12,561 bases of DNA. Origin: Spirochaetaceae bacterium. Its GTDB lineage: Bacteria; Spirochaetota; Spirochaetia; Treponematales; Breznakiellaceae. Of this stretch, positions 1 to 7,730 are shown one piece after another. The first letter of the stretch is position 1; each line of letters opens with the position of its first letter. The stretch covers positions 1 to 12,561 of the forward strand of contig JAIRSB010000084.1 in assembly GCA_031255655.1 (NCBI GenBank). Direction: 5' to 3'. Both the position numbers and the translations under genes were made by a program. The notes below the pieces were generated by a model, which made no database searches, was not told the origin of the DNA, and saw nothing but the letters and a program-made list of their open reading frames with translations.

Positions 1-404
1 ATCCGTGCCGCTAGGGTGAGAGATTGTCCTTTACAGTTTTCCACAAGGAGGACGGGCGTTTCGGAGACTTGGGATAGATGCCACGAGCTTGCCTCCGTCG
101 TGTTCCCGCCAACGCCGTCATAAAAGCCCATAACGCCTTCTAGCACGGCTATATCGCTGTTCCGGCTGTTCTCGAGCAGAAGCCGCCGCGCCGTGTCTTC
201 ACCAAGAATGAAAAGGTCAAGATTCGACGAATTGGCGCCCAGCATTTCGCGGTGAAACATGGGGTCTATATAGTCCGGCCCGCATTTGAAAGCCGCGACT
301 TTCAGTCCGCGCCGTATGAACAGCGACAAAAGAGCGCAAGTTACTGTAGTTTTTCCGGAACCGCTGCCGCCGCCGGCTATGAGGATTCTGGGCAGAACTT
401 TCAC
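1..404 (-). CDS. cbiA: Cobyrinate a,c-diamide synthase, N-terminal part (runs off the left edge)
   Basis: CbiA/CobB amidates the a and c carboxyl groups of cobyrinate (or hydrogenobyrinate) in the cytoplasm, using ATP and glutamine. About 134 codons of the N-terminal ATP-binding domain are visible and open to the edge; the C-terminal glutamine amidotransferase domain lies outside the window. I read a P-loop GGGSGSGKTT at residues 11-20, the family block KCGPDYIDP at 40-48, SSNLD at 59-63, and LEGVMGFYDG at 88-97, all diagnostic of this family. The start is a GTG at 402-404 that overlaps the upstream gene's TGA stop (GTGA), which suggests translational coupling. No ATG is available near the P-loop. 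CobB (aerobic route) and CbiA (anaerobic route) cannot be told apart from this fragment. CbiA is preferred because a CbiE-CbiT protein precedes it and spirochaetes of this kind are generally anaerobes, which is inference. Confidence 0.92.
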   Translation of the reverse strand, partial: MKVLPRILIAGGGSGSGKTTVTCALLSLFIRRGLKVAAFKCGPDYIDPMFHREMLGANSSNLDLFILGEDTARRLLLENSRNSDIAVLEGVMGFYDGVGGNTTEASSWHLSQVSETPVLLVENCKGQSLTLAAR

Positions 405-1666
405 TCCGCGCCGCCAAAACTTATTATGAAAACTGGATTTTGCGCTTTTAGCAGACTGTATTTTCCGGTTTTTTGGAACTCGTTCACGCTGATTTGCACG
501 ATTTCCGCGCCGCAAACACGGTTTTCGGCAAGGAAAGCCTGTACCACTCCGAGAGTTTCCAGCGTGATAACATTGATTACGATTCGCGCCGCGGGGTTTT
601 TATTCAAAATTTCGCGTAAAATATCGGTCATCGCGCCGCTCGAACCGCCTATAAACGCCGAATCCGGCGGAGGCAGTGTGGAAAACGCGGCAGGTGCGGC
701 GCCTTCGATGACTTCCATGTTGTAACAGCCGAATTTTTCTTTGTTTTGCCGTACAAGGCTTAGCGCGTCCGCATCTTTTTCAACCGCGTACACCCTACCG
801 TAAGGAACGGCAAACGCCATCGAACAGGAAACAGAACCGGTACCAGCGCCTATATCCCAACAGATTGCATCCGGTTTTAACCTGAGTTTTGATAGGCTTA
901 AAATACGCACGCTTTCTTTGGTCATGGGAACGGATCCGCGGATAAAATCCGAATCCTGCGCTTCTGATGGGTGGCTTTTTACATCATCATTTTCTAGGAA
1001 GACTATATTCGGCGTTCTGAAATCGCTGCGTTTGATATCGTTTACCACACCGATTGTTATTTTTTCGTCATGGTACGAAAGACGCTCACCTACGCTGGCG
1101 CGGAGTTTACCGAGTCCGCGCTCTGACAGCACACGAAATATTAATCCGGGTGAGACTATACCGTCAGTCAAGAAAAAACATCTGCGGCTGTGGGCGGCGA
1201 GTCCGGTCATTTCATTCAGCAACCGCTCTCTTTCGATATTTGGGGAATCCTGCCTCAGTCTGCCGTGAAAACTTTTTACCGCTGCGTCCTCGTATGATAC
1301 GCCGAGCTTTGAGGCCATGTACGATACGGAGCTAACGCCGCAAATGATTTCAAGTTCCCAGTCTTTTCCCCGTGCTTCGTCCACTAATTTTTGAAAAAGA
1401 CGTTTTGAAAGTGAAAAAAATCCGCTGTCGCCGGAAACCAGTGCGGCGTAAATTTTTTCATCGCTTTCCCGAATCGCCGCGGCTATGCTTTCGTCCGTAA
1501 CGAGCACGTCCGTTTTCTTGCCTTGAAGCAGTTCCGAGAACGAGTTTAACAACCGCTCCGCCCCGAACACGCGCTCACTACGTATCAGCGCGTCCCGCGC
1601 CGTTACAGTCAGAATATCCCGCGCTCCCGGCCCCGCACCGATTATATAAATTTGTTTAGATGGCAC
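401..1666 (-). CDS. cbiET: CbiE-CbiT fusion: precorrin-6Y / cobalt-precorrin methyltransferase and decarboxylase
   Basis: A bifunctional corrin-ring enzyme of 421 residues, equivalent in layout to CobL. The N-terminal CbiE half (about 1-225) is a tetrapyrrole methylase: it has the glycine-rich GAGPG at 10-14 directly after the first strand and SGDSGFF at 78-84. The C-terminal CbiT half (about 240-415) is a class I SAM methyltransferase: RGSVPMTK at 243-250 is a typical CbiT entry motif and WDIGAGTGSVS at 270-280 is the SAM-binding loop. Together they methylate C-5 and C-15 and decarboxylate the acetate side chain in cobalamin synthesis. The start is GTG (1664-1666); an in-frame TAG lies two codons upstream, so no longer form is possible. 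The ribosome site is weak. The gene overlaps cbiA by 4 bp. A gap of 47 bp separates it from the small gene upstream, so the two small genes may share its transcript. No cobalamin riboswitch is visible upstream. Confidence 0.94.
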   Translation of the reverse strand: MPSKQIYIIGAGPGARDILTVTARDALIRSERVFGAERLLNSFSELLQGKKTDVLVTDESIAAAIRESDEKIYAALVSGDSGFFSLSKRLFQKLVDEARGKDWELEIICGVSSVSYMASKLGVSYEDAAVKSFHGRLRQDSPNIERERLLNEMTGLAAHSRRCFFLTDGIVSPGLIFRVLSERGLGKLRASVGERLSYHDEKITIGVVNDIKRSDFRTPNIVFLENDDVKSHPSEAQDSDFIRGSVPMTKESVRILSLSKLRLKPDAICWDIGAGTGSVSCSMAFAVPYGRVYAVEKDADALSLVRQNKEKFGCYNMEVIEGAAPAAFSTLPPPDSAFIGGSSGAMTDILREILNKNPAARIVINVITLETLGVVQAFLAENRVCGAEIVQISVNEFQKTGKYSLLKAQNPVFIISFGGAE

Positions 1667-1713
1667 TTTCTATCAAAACGGTAGACGCAGACTCATCCTA
1701 AGCTGAAGCTTGC

Positions 1714-1902
1714 TCAACCTGCTTCACGAATAGAACAGGCCAGAGAGAGGGTCTTTTCGATGTCTCTAAGCGCCGCGTCAAGCTCTTTAAGGCGAATCAG
1801 GGTCAGAGCCGCGCTCTTTCGCCAAAGTTTATCACAAACGCCGTCCAAAAGTGTCTGAAATATGAATCTTCCGTCAGAAGACATTCCCGAATCATCTTTC
1901 AT
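1714..1902 (-). CDS. Small hypothetical protein, 62 residues
   Basis: Not recognised. The ATG at 1900-1902 overlaps the TGA of the preceding small gene (ATGA), an arrangement typical of coupled translation and the main reason to believe in it. The product has no membrane segment or signal peptide. Residues 22-55 look like one or two amphipathic helices rich in Leu, Lys and Glu (for example LIRLKELDAALRDIEKTL), so it may be a small helical or coiled-coil protein. It superficially resembles exonuclease VII small subunits in size and helicity, but I see no family motif and do not assign that. A 12-bp palindrome (AAGCT-GA-AGCTT, 1700-1711) follows the stop before cbiET. It could alternatively be a chance frame. 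Confidence 0.5.
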   Translation of the reverse strand: MKDDSGMSSDGRFIFQTLLDGVCDKLWRKSAALTLIRLKELDAALRDIEKTLSLACSIREAG

Positions 1903-2039
1903 TGGGTCTGTAAATCCGGCGGCACCGCGCCGGTTTTAAGATTATCAGTGTACTCCTCGGCGTTAAGTGGAACATCCAGAGAACGAATAAAGGTTACGGC
2001 AGCCATAAGGGCGATCAGCGTCAGCATCAATTTGCGCAT
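1899..2039 (-). CDS. Small membrane or secreted protein, about 46 residues
   Basis: Not recognised. The open frame extends upstream to 2159, but a good Shine-Dalgarno (GGAG) lies 6 nt before the ATG at 2037-2039 and 3 nt before an adjacent ATG at 2040-2042, so the protein starts here, as MRKLMLTLIALMAAVTFIRS. That gives a positively charged start, a hydrophobic helix at about residues 4-18, and a short hydrophilic tail ending PPDLQTQ. There is no lipobox cysteine, so it is either a single-pass membrane peptide or a protein with a cleavable signal sequence and a tail of about 25 residues. It overlaps the next small gene by ATGA. A hairpin (2071-2096) separates it from the M23 peptidase upstream. 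Confidence 0.5.
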   Translation of the reverse strand: MRKLMLTLIALMAAVTFIRSLDVPLNAEEYTDNLKTGAVPPDLQTQ

Positions 2040-2056
2040 CATTTTCTCCAAAAACG

Positions 2057-2083
2057 ATTGTACACGGAAAGGCGCTCCGGCAA
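2057..2083 (-). promoter_or_regulatory. Candidate promoter for the small-gene / cobalamin transcript
   Basis: On the minus strand TACAAT (2057-2062) matches a -10 box in five of six positions, and TTGCCG (2078-2083) resembles a -35 box but at a short 15-bp spacing. It would start transcription about 10 nt before the GGAG of the 46-residue gene. The -35 box overlaps the hairpin at 2071-2096. This is a pattern match only. Confidence 0.25.
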
Positions 2084-2096
2084 AAACCAGAACGCC
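2071..2096 (-). terminator. Hairpin 3' of the M23 peptidase gene, likely terminator or attenuator
   Basis: In the minus-strand transcript, GGCGUUCUGG and CCGGAGCGCC can pair over all 10 positions (two G-U pairs) around a 6-nt loop, followed by UUU. It begins 43 nt after the peptidase stop. The U-run is short, so termination may be partial and leave some read-through into the small genes. Confidence 0.5.
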
Positions 2097-2139
2097 CACC
2101 GCGCGGGATGTGTCATATATCCTTAGCGCAAACTTACTA

Positions 2140-3324
2140 CTAATACTTGATATATTCAAGAGGATTTACAGCTCTTCCGTTCTTGTATATCGAGAAGTGC
2201 AGATGCGCGCCTGTGGTTCGTCCGGTGCTGCCAACCGTTCCCACCTCATCGTTTTGATCAACTCTGTCTCCTTCTTTCACACCTACCGAGTTAAGGTGCG
2301 CGTACATGCTTTGAAAACCGCCGCTATGTGTAATAATCAGATAGTTGCCGAATACCGGACTGTAGGCAACCGATGTAACCCTGCCGTCCGCCGCCGACTT
2401 TACCGGAGTTCCCGTATTCGCCGCGAGGTCTATCGCACTGTGATAGCGGCGCTGTCCACTGAATGGGTCTTTGCGCCACCCAAAAGAAGAGGTAAGCCGC
2501 CCGCGCACTGGATATACGAATAACTCCCCCAACGCCATCTTCAAATCGTCCGAGCGCATCTTAGCGCCGGGCAGAAATAGAACCTCGCCGGCGTTGATGT
2601 CATCGCTCTGAATGTCGTTGGCGTCAAGAATCGCCTCGAGAGCCACATTCATCTTGTCCGCGATCTTTTGGTAGCTGTCGCCCTTCACGACGGTATAGGG
2701 TATGCCGTCCATGTTCGGAATGCGAAGCACTTCTCCCTCACGAAGCAAACGGGCATTGTACAGATTATTGGACGCTATTATCGCATCCAGTGAAAGCCCA
2801 TTATCGGCTGCTATTTTCGACACGCTGTCGCCCTTTTTCACTGTGTAGTTGCTCCATGAAAAGGTCTCGGTTATCGTAATCGGAAGCGTTTCGGGCAAAG
2901 GCAGATTTTCAGTTGAAGAACCGAGCGCGTAAGCCAGCATTTTTCTTCTGGTAAAGGCTTCTGTTTCCGGATTGATTTGAATTTCGCTGTCCTGCCAAAG
3001 CAGCGCGTAGTACGCGAAAAATCCGAGTATGACAAAACATACGCCAAGTATTATAAAATGCGGCGTGAATACGTTTTTCTTTGTGGCGGGAACTGGAGCC
3101 GGTGCCTGATACGGCGGAAAAAGGTTTTCGCCAGCCATGCGTCCGGCCTTCGCGTACCCGTTGTTTCCAATTGCCGGTTTAGACTGAGTAAGGCGCTTTT
3201 TGTGAACCGGATTTTGATGTATCTGATCTATCCCTTTCAACGCGGCGCTCCCATGAAACGTGTATACATTTTTACGGCGCGATACGCGCTGTGATTTCAA
3301 AATGCTGTTGGTTTTATTGATCAT
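2140..3324 (-). CDS. Membrane-anchored LysM-LysM-M23 family metallopeptidase
   Basis: A peptidoglycan endopeptidase, or regulator of one, that acts in the periplasm. Counting from the upstream TTG, the order is: a basic cytoplasmic N-terminus; one membrane helix at about 97-117; two LysM peptidoglycan-binding repeats at about 168-211 (YTVKKGDSVSKIA) and 217-260 (YTVVKGDSYQKIA); and an M23 (LytM-type) domain at 276-402. The zinc-site motifs are present: H303-SAI-D307 (the family's usual HxGxD, with Ala for Gly), H351 in YAHL, and H382-L-H384. All metal ligands are kept, so it is predicted to be catalytically active rather than an EnvC/NlpD-like degenerate activator. Start: ATG at 3322-3324 (394 residues) is preferred to the TTG eight codons upstream (3346-3348, 402 residues); neither has a convincing ribosome site. 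It is divergent from lepB-ftsI. Confidence 0.93.
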   Translation of the reverse strand: MINKTNSILKSQRVSRRKNVYTFHGSAALKGIDQIHQNPVHKKRLTQSKPAIGNNGYAKAGRMAGENLFPPYQAPAPVPATKKNVFTPHFIILGVCFVILGFFAYYALLWQDSEIQINPETEAFTRRKMLAYALGSSTENLPLPETLPITITETFSWSNYTVKKGDSVSKIAADNGLSLDAIIASNNLYNARLLREGEVLRIPNMDGIPYTVVKGDSYQKIADKMNVALEAILDANDIQSDDINAGEVLFLPGAKMRSDDLKMALGELFVYPVRGRLTSSFGWRKDPFSGQRRYHSAIDLAANTGTPVKSAADGRVTSVAYSPVFGNYLIITHSGGFQSMYAHLNSVGVKEGDRVDQNDEVGTVGSTGRTTGAHLHFSIYKNGRAVNPLEYIKY

Positions 3325-3473
3325 CCTACTTGCTTTATCGACATACAACGCCGCTTTGTTTATACTTGACTTGTCCGGCGCGGTTTGTGGGTTTTCTGAT
3401 AATCCGCGGCGGAGACGAGGAACAGCGTACCGGACAGCCGCGGAATGTAATTTGCGCGGGCTGTCGGCATTTT

Positions 3474-3872
3474 ATGAGAAAAGAAGATTCCATTATACTC
3501 CGTGATATACTTCTGGCCTTAGGCCTTGCGCTCATTCTGAAACTGTTTTTTTTCGATTTTATGGTAACGCAGGGAGTGTCTATGGAACCGGCGGTAAGAA
3601 ACGGCAGCGTACTGATAATAAACCGTCTAGCGTACGGTTTTCGTCCGCCTTTGGTTGGGGCTTACTTATGCCGCTGGTCGCTTCCAGACGAGGGGACAGT
3701 TATAGTGTTTTATACGCCGGCGGGCGATTTGGCCGTCAAACGTTGTGTAAAAGTGCTGGAAGATGGCCGGTTTATCGCGTTGGGGGATAATAGTCTGGAG
3801 TCCTACGACTCGCGTTCTTACGGCCCCGTCCCTTTTGATAATATACTTGGCAGAGTTATTGGAATAAAATAG
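3474..3872 (+). CDS. lepB: Signal peptidase I, short form
   Basis: Removes signal peptides from exported proteins at the outer face of the cytoplasmic membrane. A single N-terminal helix (about 9-29) is followed by the S26 signature: the nucleophile Ser36 in GVSMEP, the general base Lys89 in LAVKRCV, and GDNSLESYDSRSYGPV (about 104-119), which carries the conserved GDN and S-R residues. So the Ser-Lys dyad is intact. At 132 residues it is short for the family, which more often runs to about 170-300; the usual extra membrane helix and non-essential insertions are missing. The ATG at 3474-3476 was chosen because the longer open frame upstream (to 3330) adds unrelated residues between helix and start. 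The ribosome site is weak. Its stop abuts the ftsI ATG (TAGATG), which implies co-transcription and coupled translation. Confidence 0.9.
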   Translation: MRKEDSIILRDILLALGLALILKLFFFDFMVTQGVSMEPAVRNGSVLIINRLAYGFRPPLVGAYLCRWSLPDEGTVIVFYTPAGDLAVKRCVKVLEDGRFIALGDNSLESYDSRSYGPVPFDNILGRVIGIK

Positions 3873-5759
3873 ATGGAATATCAGTGGGACACCCCGAAAA
3901 AATCAAGATTCATAGTTTTTATCATTTTTCTGCTTGCGCTTAGTTCGGCTGTTCTGACAAGATATGCCGTGCTGATGCTGCGTCCGGAGCAAAATATTCC
4001 GCGCAGGCAGCTTATAACTGCGGACAGGGGACAAATTCTTGATAGAAACGGCAGAATTCTCGCCATTCAGACACGTTTTGGAAATGTTACAGTATGGCGG
4101 CCGCAGACCGGAGATTTGAACGCTCTCGCCGCGGCTCTCTCCCCTATTCTTGATATGAGTGAGGCCGAGATTATCGACAAAATAACTTTGTCTCCGACCG
4201 ATTTTATCTACCTGAAAAAACAGGTTGACAGAGATACTTTCCGCAAAATAGACGAGCTCGCCATTGCCGGCGCGATAGACGGCGTAAGCATAGAGCCTGT
4301 CATGGGCAGGATTTATCCAGAAGGCGCTCTCGCGGGGCAGATAATCGGGTTTACAGGCGATGAAAATACCGGACTTGCCGGTATAGAATATGCTTTTGAC
4401 AACGAACTTAGGGCCAAAACCGGAAATTCGACGGAAAATCCAGGTGGCGTTACCGGAAATCAGGTTGTTTTAACGATTGACGCCACAATTCAATATCTGC
4501 TTGAAGAAATCGCGGAAAAAACGCTTAGGGAAAATCAAGCGGAAGCGGTTATGCTTCTTGCTATGGAGCCGCGCTCCGGCGAAATACTGGGCGCAGCGAC
4601 AATGCCCGGCTTTAACCCAAATCTGTTTAAGGAAAGCGGTGAGCAGACGCGCATGATACGTCCCGCTGTTTGGGCTTACGAACCGGGTTCTGTTTTCAAG
4701 GTTTTTTCGCTCGCGGCCATAATGGACTCGTCGGCTATTAGCCCGCAAAGCATCTTTTACTGCAACGGCGCTTACGAGCATACGACAAACCTCGGCGAGC
4801 GCATCGTTATAAATTGTCTTGGCGCACACGGCAATGTCGACGCTCGTAAAATCATAATCTATTCGTGCAACGCCGGCGCGGCTTATGCTTCCGACAGGAT
4901 GAGTAAAACCGCATTTTACAACGATATTCGCAAATTGGGCTTCGGTGAAAGGACAGGCTCCGGTATACCGGGCGAGACCGCGGGCTTTTTGCGTCAGCCG
5001 GAACGCTGGTCGGAGCGTACGAAGCCTACTATCGCTATGGGACAGGAGATAGCGGTATCGGCTCTGCAAATGCTGCAAGCCGCCACAGCGATAGCGAATG
5101 ACGGCATCATGGTTACTCCCCGTATCGTTCTGCAAATCGAAGACGCGGACGGCAGAAATCCAAGAAAGCCTAGTGTACCCGAACCCGTCCGTGTACTAAA
5201 TCCGCGGACAGCGCGGGAGATGCGCTCTTACATGGCGGATGTAACCTCGTCCGCCGGCACAGGTTACCGTGCCAATGTTGACGACATACCGCTCGCGGTC
5301 AAAACCGGAACCGCGCAGTTGATTGACAGTAAGACAGGGCGCTATTCGGACACGGACTTCATAGCCAGCTGCATAGCTTTGCTTCCGGCGAACGAACCGG
5401 TTCTGGTTCTGTATATCGTAATCATTAAACCAAAAGGAAGCTCGTATTTAGGCGGGCGCATTGCCGCGCCGCCCATACGTGAAAGCGCCGAGGCGCTGAT
5501 AAATTATATCGGCATCCCGCGCGGCAGGAATCCGGTGGCAAGTCACACGGGGACGATCCGCCTGCCTGCCGTTGATATTCCGCTGATAACTGACATCGTG
5601 CCGAACTTTTCAGGCTATTCAAAACGCCAGCTTTTGCCGCTGCTTCTGCGAGACGATATTTCCATAAATATCAAAGGTGACGGCTATGTCGTCAGGCAGA
5701 ATCCACCCGCGGGAACGGCGCTCACACCGAACATGACAATCTATCTTGAACTGGAATAG
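3873..5759 (+). CDS. ftsI: FtsI/PBP2-type peptidoglycan transpeptidase with C-terminal PASTA-like domain
   Basis: A class B penicillin-binding protein of 628 residues, expected to cross-link septal peptidoglycan. A short cytoplasmic tail and one helix (about 12-30) are followed by the dimerisation/pedestal domain (about 45-190; it opens with the typical ADRGQILDRNG at 50-60) and the transpeptidase domain (about 195-545). All three active-site motifs are present: S273-V-F-K276, S331-C-N333 and K477-T-G479. Residues about 567-628 look like one PASTA repeat (IVPNFSGYSKRQL to NPPAGTALTPN). The ATG directly follows the lepB stop, with no own promoter evident. The specific symbol ftsI rather than the elongation PBP rests on the architecture, especially the PASTA-like tail, and not on neighbouring division genes, since none lie nearby. 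Confidence 0.92.
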   Translation: MEYQWDTPKKSRFIVFIIFLLALSSAVLTRYAVLMLRPEQNIPRRQLITADRGQILDRNGRILAIQTRFGNVTVWRPQTGDLNALAAALSPILDMSEAEIIDKITLSPTDFIYLKKQVDRDTFRKIDELAIAGAIDGVSIEPVMGRIYPEGALAGQIIGFTGDENTGLAGIEYAFDNELRAKTGNSTENPGGVTGNQVVLTIDATIQYLLEEIAEKTLRENQAEAVMLLAMEPRSGEILGAATMPGFNPNLFKESGEQTRMIRPAVWAYEPGSVFKVFSLAAIMDSSAISPQSIFYCNGAYEHTTNLGERIVINCLGAHGNVDARKIIIYSCNAGAAYASDRMSKTAFYNDIRKLGFGERTGSGIPGETAGFLRQPERWSERTKPTIAMGQEIAVSALQMLQAATAIANDGIMVTPRIVLQIEDADGRNPRKPSVPEPVRVLNPRTAREMRSYMADVTSSAGTGYRANVDDIPLAVKTGTAQLIDSKTGRYSDTDFIASCIALLPANEPVLVLYIVIIKPKGSSYLGGRIAAPPIRESAEALINYIGIPRGRNPVASHTGTIRLPAVDIPLITDIVPNFSGYSKRQLLPLLLRDDISINIKGDGYVVRQNPPAGTALTPNMTIYLELE

Positions 5760-5778
5760 CGATTAAAGGCTAATCGCT
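5758..5778. terminator. Hairpin shared by two convergent genes
   Basis: A perfect 8-bp inverted repeat, AGCGATTA / TAATCGCT, with a 5-nt loop. It covers the ftsI stop and the stop of the convergent membrane-protein gene, whose coding ends are only 10 bp apart. It would fold in either transcript. Neither side has a clear U-run, so it may act by stalling or RNA end protection rather than as a classical terminator. Confidence 0.45.
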
Positions 5779-7605
5779 CTGCGCCGCCATTATAACAATA
5801 CCAAGCGCGAACAGCGTGAAAGCGGTGGCCAAGCTAATCAGCATCCCCGTCCAGAAACCGAAAGACAACAACGTGAAAATACCGAACATATTCATCACGC
5901 CGCGCATCATGTGAATTATCCAGTTAAGCGCGAACGGCAGCGCGATTAGCATAGGGTATACCACGAAAGAAACACGGCCTCGGCTTTTAGCTCCGGCGCG
6001 GCTTCTCCCCCGAAGATTCCAGCTTATAACAAGCGAAAATATAGCTAATGGAAAAAAGAACAACGGCTCGGAAACGATATAAATTATTTCCGCCTGATAC
6101 ACTTCCGGCACATAGCCGTAGGAAGCGAGGCGGTTGGCAAACAACCAAATATCGCGTATAAAAAAACCATCAAGATTTCTGCCGGCAGCCGAAGCCAACA
6201 AAAAGTCGTCGTAGCTTATCGCGAGCGCAAGTTGGGTCTGGGGAGTGTTCGCCGGCGGTGTTCCTTCCCAAACTGGTTCCCAGTGCATTTGCTCGTAATT
6301 GCGACCCCATGCCTGCAAATAGATTACGGTATACTGTTTGCCGTCCACGTAAAACGGCATAAATTTGACATAAGGCGTGCTGACTCTGAACAGCGGATTG
6401 TGATTCGCGTCAAATGCGGCTATATCCAGCCCCTTCCCGTAACTGTAATCTCCTGTGCCGGAAAAAGAGGCTAGGCGCATCACCAAGCGTCCGTCCGTTT
6501 CAAAAAGCGGAAGCGAAAAAAGCGGATCGCTGATTTCTGTGCCGAGCCGCTCCATCTCGTCTATAAAAAACGCGGTTTTGCCAAGTCCCTCAGTGGAAAT
6601 ATCGAAAAAATTTCTAATGTCAGGATCACTCGGTGCGTCGTCTAACAAGGCGCGAAAAGTATAATAGGCGTGAACCCAGTCACCGCTTATCATAGCCTCG
6701 TATCCCTCTTTTTTACGCTGATAGATTGAGCGCCGCTCACGTTCGGCGGCGTCCGGCTCAAGAGTTTCTATGGCATTCCAAGAGGTGCCCGCAAGACGTT
6801 TTGCCAGAGCCGCTTCGTTGCTGCCTTCCACCGAAAGCCGTTCCGCGATTACGGCGAGACGGTGGGCATCATAAAAACGTTCCTCACTTAACGCCGTCTC
6901 CGTTAGACGCAGCGCGCTCTGTGCGTCAATAGGATCTCCCCGCATACCGGCGTCCGCACTTCCCGCCGGTTTGTCCGAGTCCGGTCCGCGACTGTACATC
7001 AAACGTGTAAGCCCCATGTCGACGGATTCCCGCAAGCCGGCAAGTTCAGGATTTCTGGGCCAAATCCGTTCACAGATAGACAGAAAACGTGATGATTCTT
7101 TCCAGTCTTCTCTGTCGGCGAAAAGGATAGCTTTTTCTTTTGCCTCGTTAAAAAGCAGGCTGCCCGTCTGTATATCAACCTGATAGCCGGCGGCCAAAGG
7201 ACGTACGATAAGGAATAAAATACCGTATAATACAGCCGCCACTAACGCAGTAATAAGACGAGGACGCAGCATTTTAAAGAATTCCGGTGAAAAACTCCGG
7301 TAACGGACATTTTCTTGCGGAACAGCACGGGAGAACGAGATTAACTGTGAACTTATGAAAACAGCCGGAAAAAACGATATGAAGTCAAGAAGTCCGCGTG
7401 TGAGACTGTTTCCGGTACGAAAAACGCCTAAGATGAACGATTTTGAGCTTAAAAGGACATCAGCCGGCAGTCCGTTGTCATACAGAGAAACATTCGGAAA
7501 AAACAGACGAAAAAGAAGGAGAAGGACTAAAGCGGCAAACGTGTAAGCAAAGCTGATAAAAGCCGGTGAATCCGTGTCTATACGCCGCCTAAAATACCTC
7601 GGCAT
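5770..7605 (-). CDS. Polytopic membrane protein with a large TPR-like extracytoplasmic domain, function unknown
   Basis: Not recognised as a named family. The 611 residues show three hydrophobic helices near the N-terminus (about 16-36, 73-92, 116-138), a hydrophilic middle of about 365 residues (140-505), and two to four helices near the C-terminus (about 507-529, 546-566, and one long or two short over 573-607). Basic residues at 5-9, 93-115 and 531-544 (RGRSRAGAKSRGR) place those segments in the cytoplasm, and so the middle domain in the periplasm. Residues about 150-340 look like TPR-type helical pairs (for example EERFYDAHRLAVIAERL and GDWVHAYYTFRALLDDAPSDP). Residues about 365-470 look beta-rich with many aromatics. 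The ATG at 7603-7605 has a good GGGAG site 6 nt upstream. The gene lies 125 bp after dnaJ on the same strand and may be read from its transcript. The 3+3 helix layout recalls LptF/LptG, but sequence similarity is not evident to me. Confidence 0.8.
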   Translation of the reverse strand: MPRYFRRRIDTDSPAFISFAYTFAALVLLLLFRLFFPNVSLYDNGLPADVLLSSKSFILGVFRTGNSLTRGLLDFISFFPAVFISSQLISFSRAVPQENVRYRSFSPEFFKMLRPRLITALVAAVLYGILFLIVRPLAAGYQVDIQTGSLLFNEAKEKAILFADREDWKESSRFLSICERIWPRNPELAGLRESVDMGLTRLMYSRGPDSDKPAGSADAGMRGDPIDAQSALRLTETALSEERFYDAHRLAVIAERLSVEGSNEAALAKRLAGTSWNAIETLEPDAAERERRSIYQRKKEGYEAMISGDWVHAYYTFRALLDDAPSDPDIRNFFDISTEGLGKTAFFIDEMERLGTEISDPLFSLPLFETDGRLVMRLASFSGTGDYSYGKGLDIAAFDANHNPLFRVSTPYVKFMPFYVDGKQYTVIYLQAWGRNYEQMHWEPVWEGTPPANTPQTQLALAISYDDFLLASAAGRNLDGFFIRDIWLFANRLASYGYVPEVYQAEIIYIVSEPLFFFPLAIFSLVISWNLRGRSRAGAKSRGRVSFVVYPMLIALPFALNWIIHMMRGVMNMFGIFTLLSFGFWTGMLISLATAFTLFALGIVIMAAQSD

Positions 7606-7730
7606 GGCTTCTCCCGTGAATCTTAGCTTGCGTGCCTCCCATTTTCACAAGCGTGTCATTAAAGCGGCGTCGAAAAAAATACGGGCGCGTGCATTTTTTG
7701 CCGCGTCCATGATGAACTATTCTGCCGCGT

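Noticed and set aside
252..725. 157-codon plus-strand frame across cbiA and cbiET
   Set aside because: Both minus-strand frames show clear family motifs at the same positions; this is a shadow.
1714..1902. Exonuclease VII small subunit (XseB) for the 62-residue protein
   Set aside because: Only size and helicity fit; no XseB motif is present and no xseA is nearby.
4470..5135. 221-codon open frame antisense to ftsI
   Set aside because: The sense strand carries all the penicillin-binding motifs; the antisense product has no recognisable feature and arises from codon bias.
7645..7710. 21-codon frame (MDAAKNARARIFFDAALMTRL) in phase with the start of the 611-residue gene
   Set aside because: It ends in TGA 13 codons before the ATG and has no ribosome site, while the ATG at 7605 has a good GGGAG. 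I take it as chance, not a broken N-terminus.
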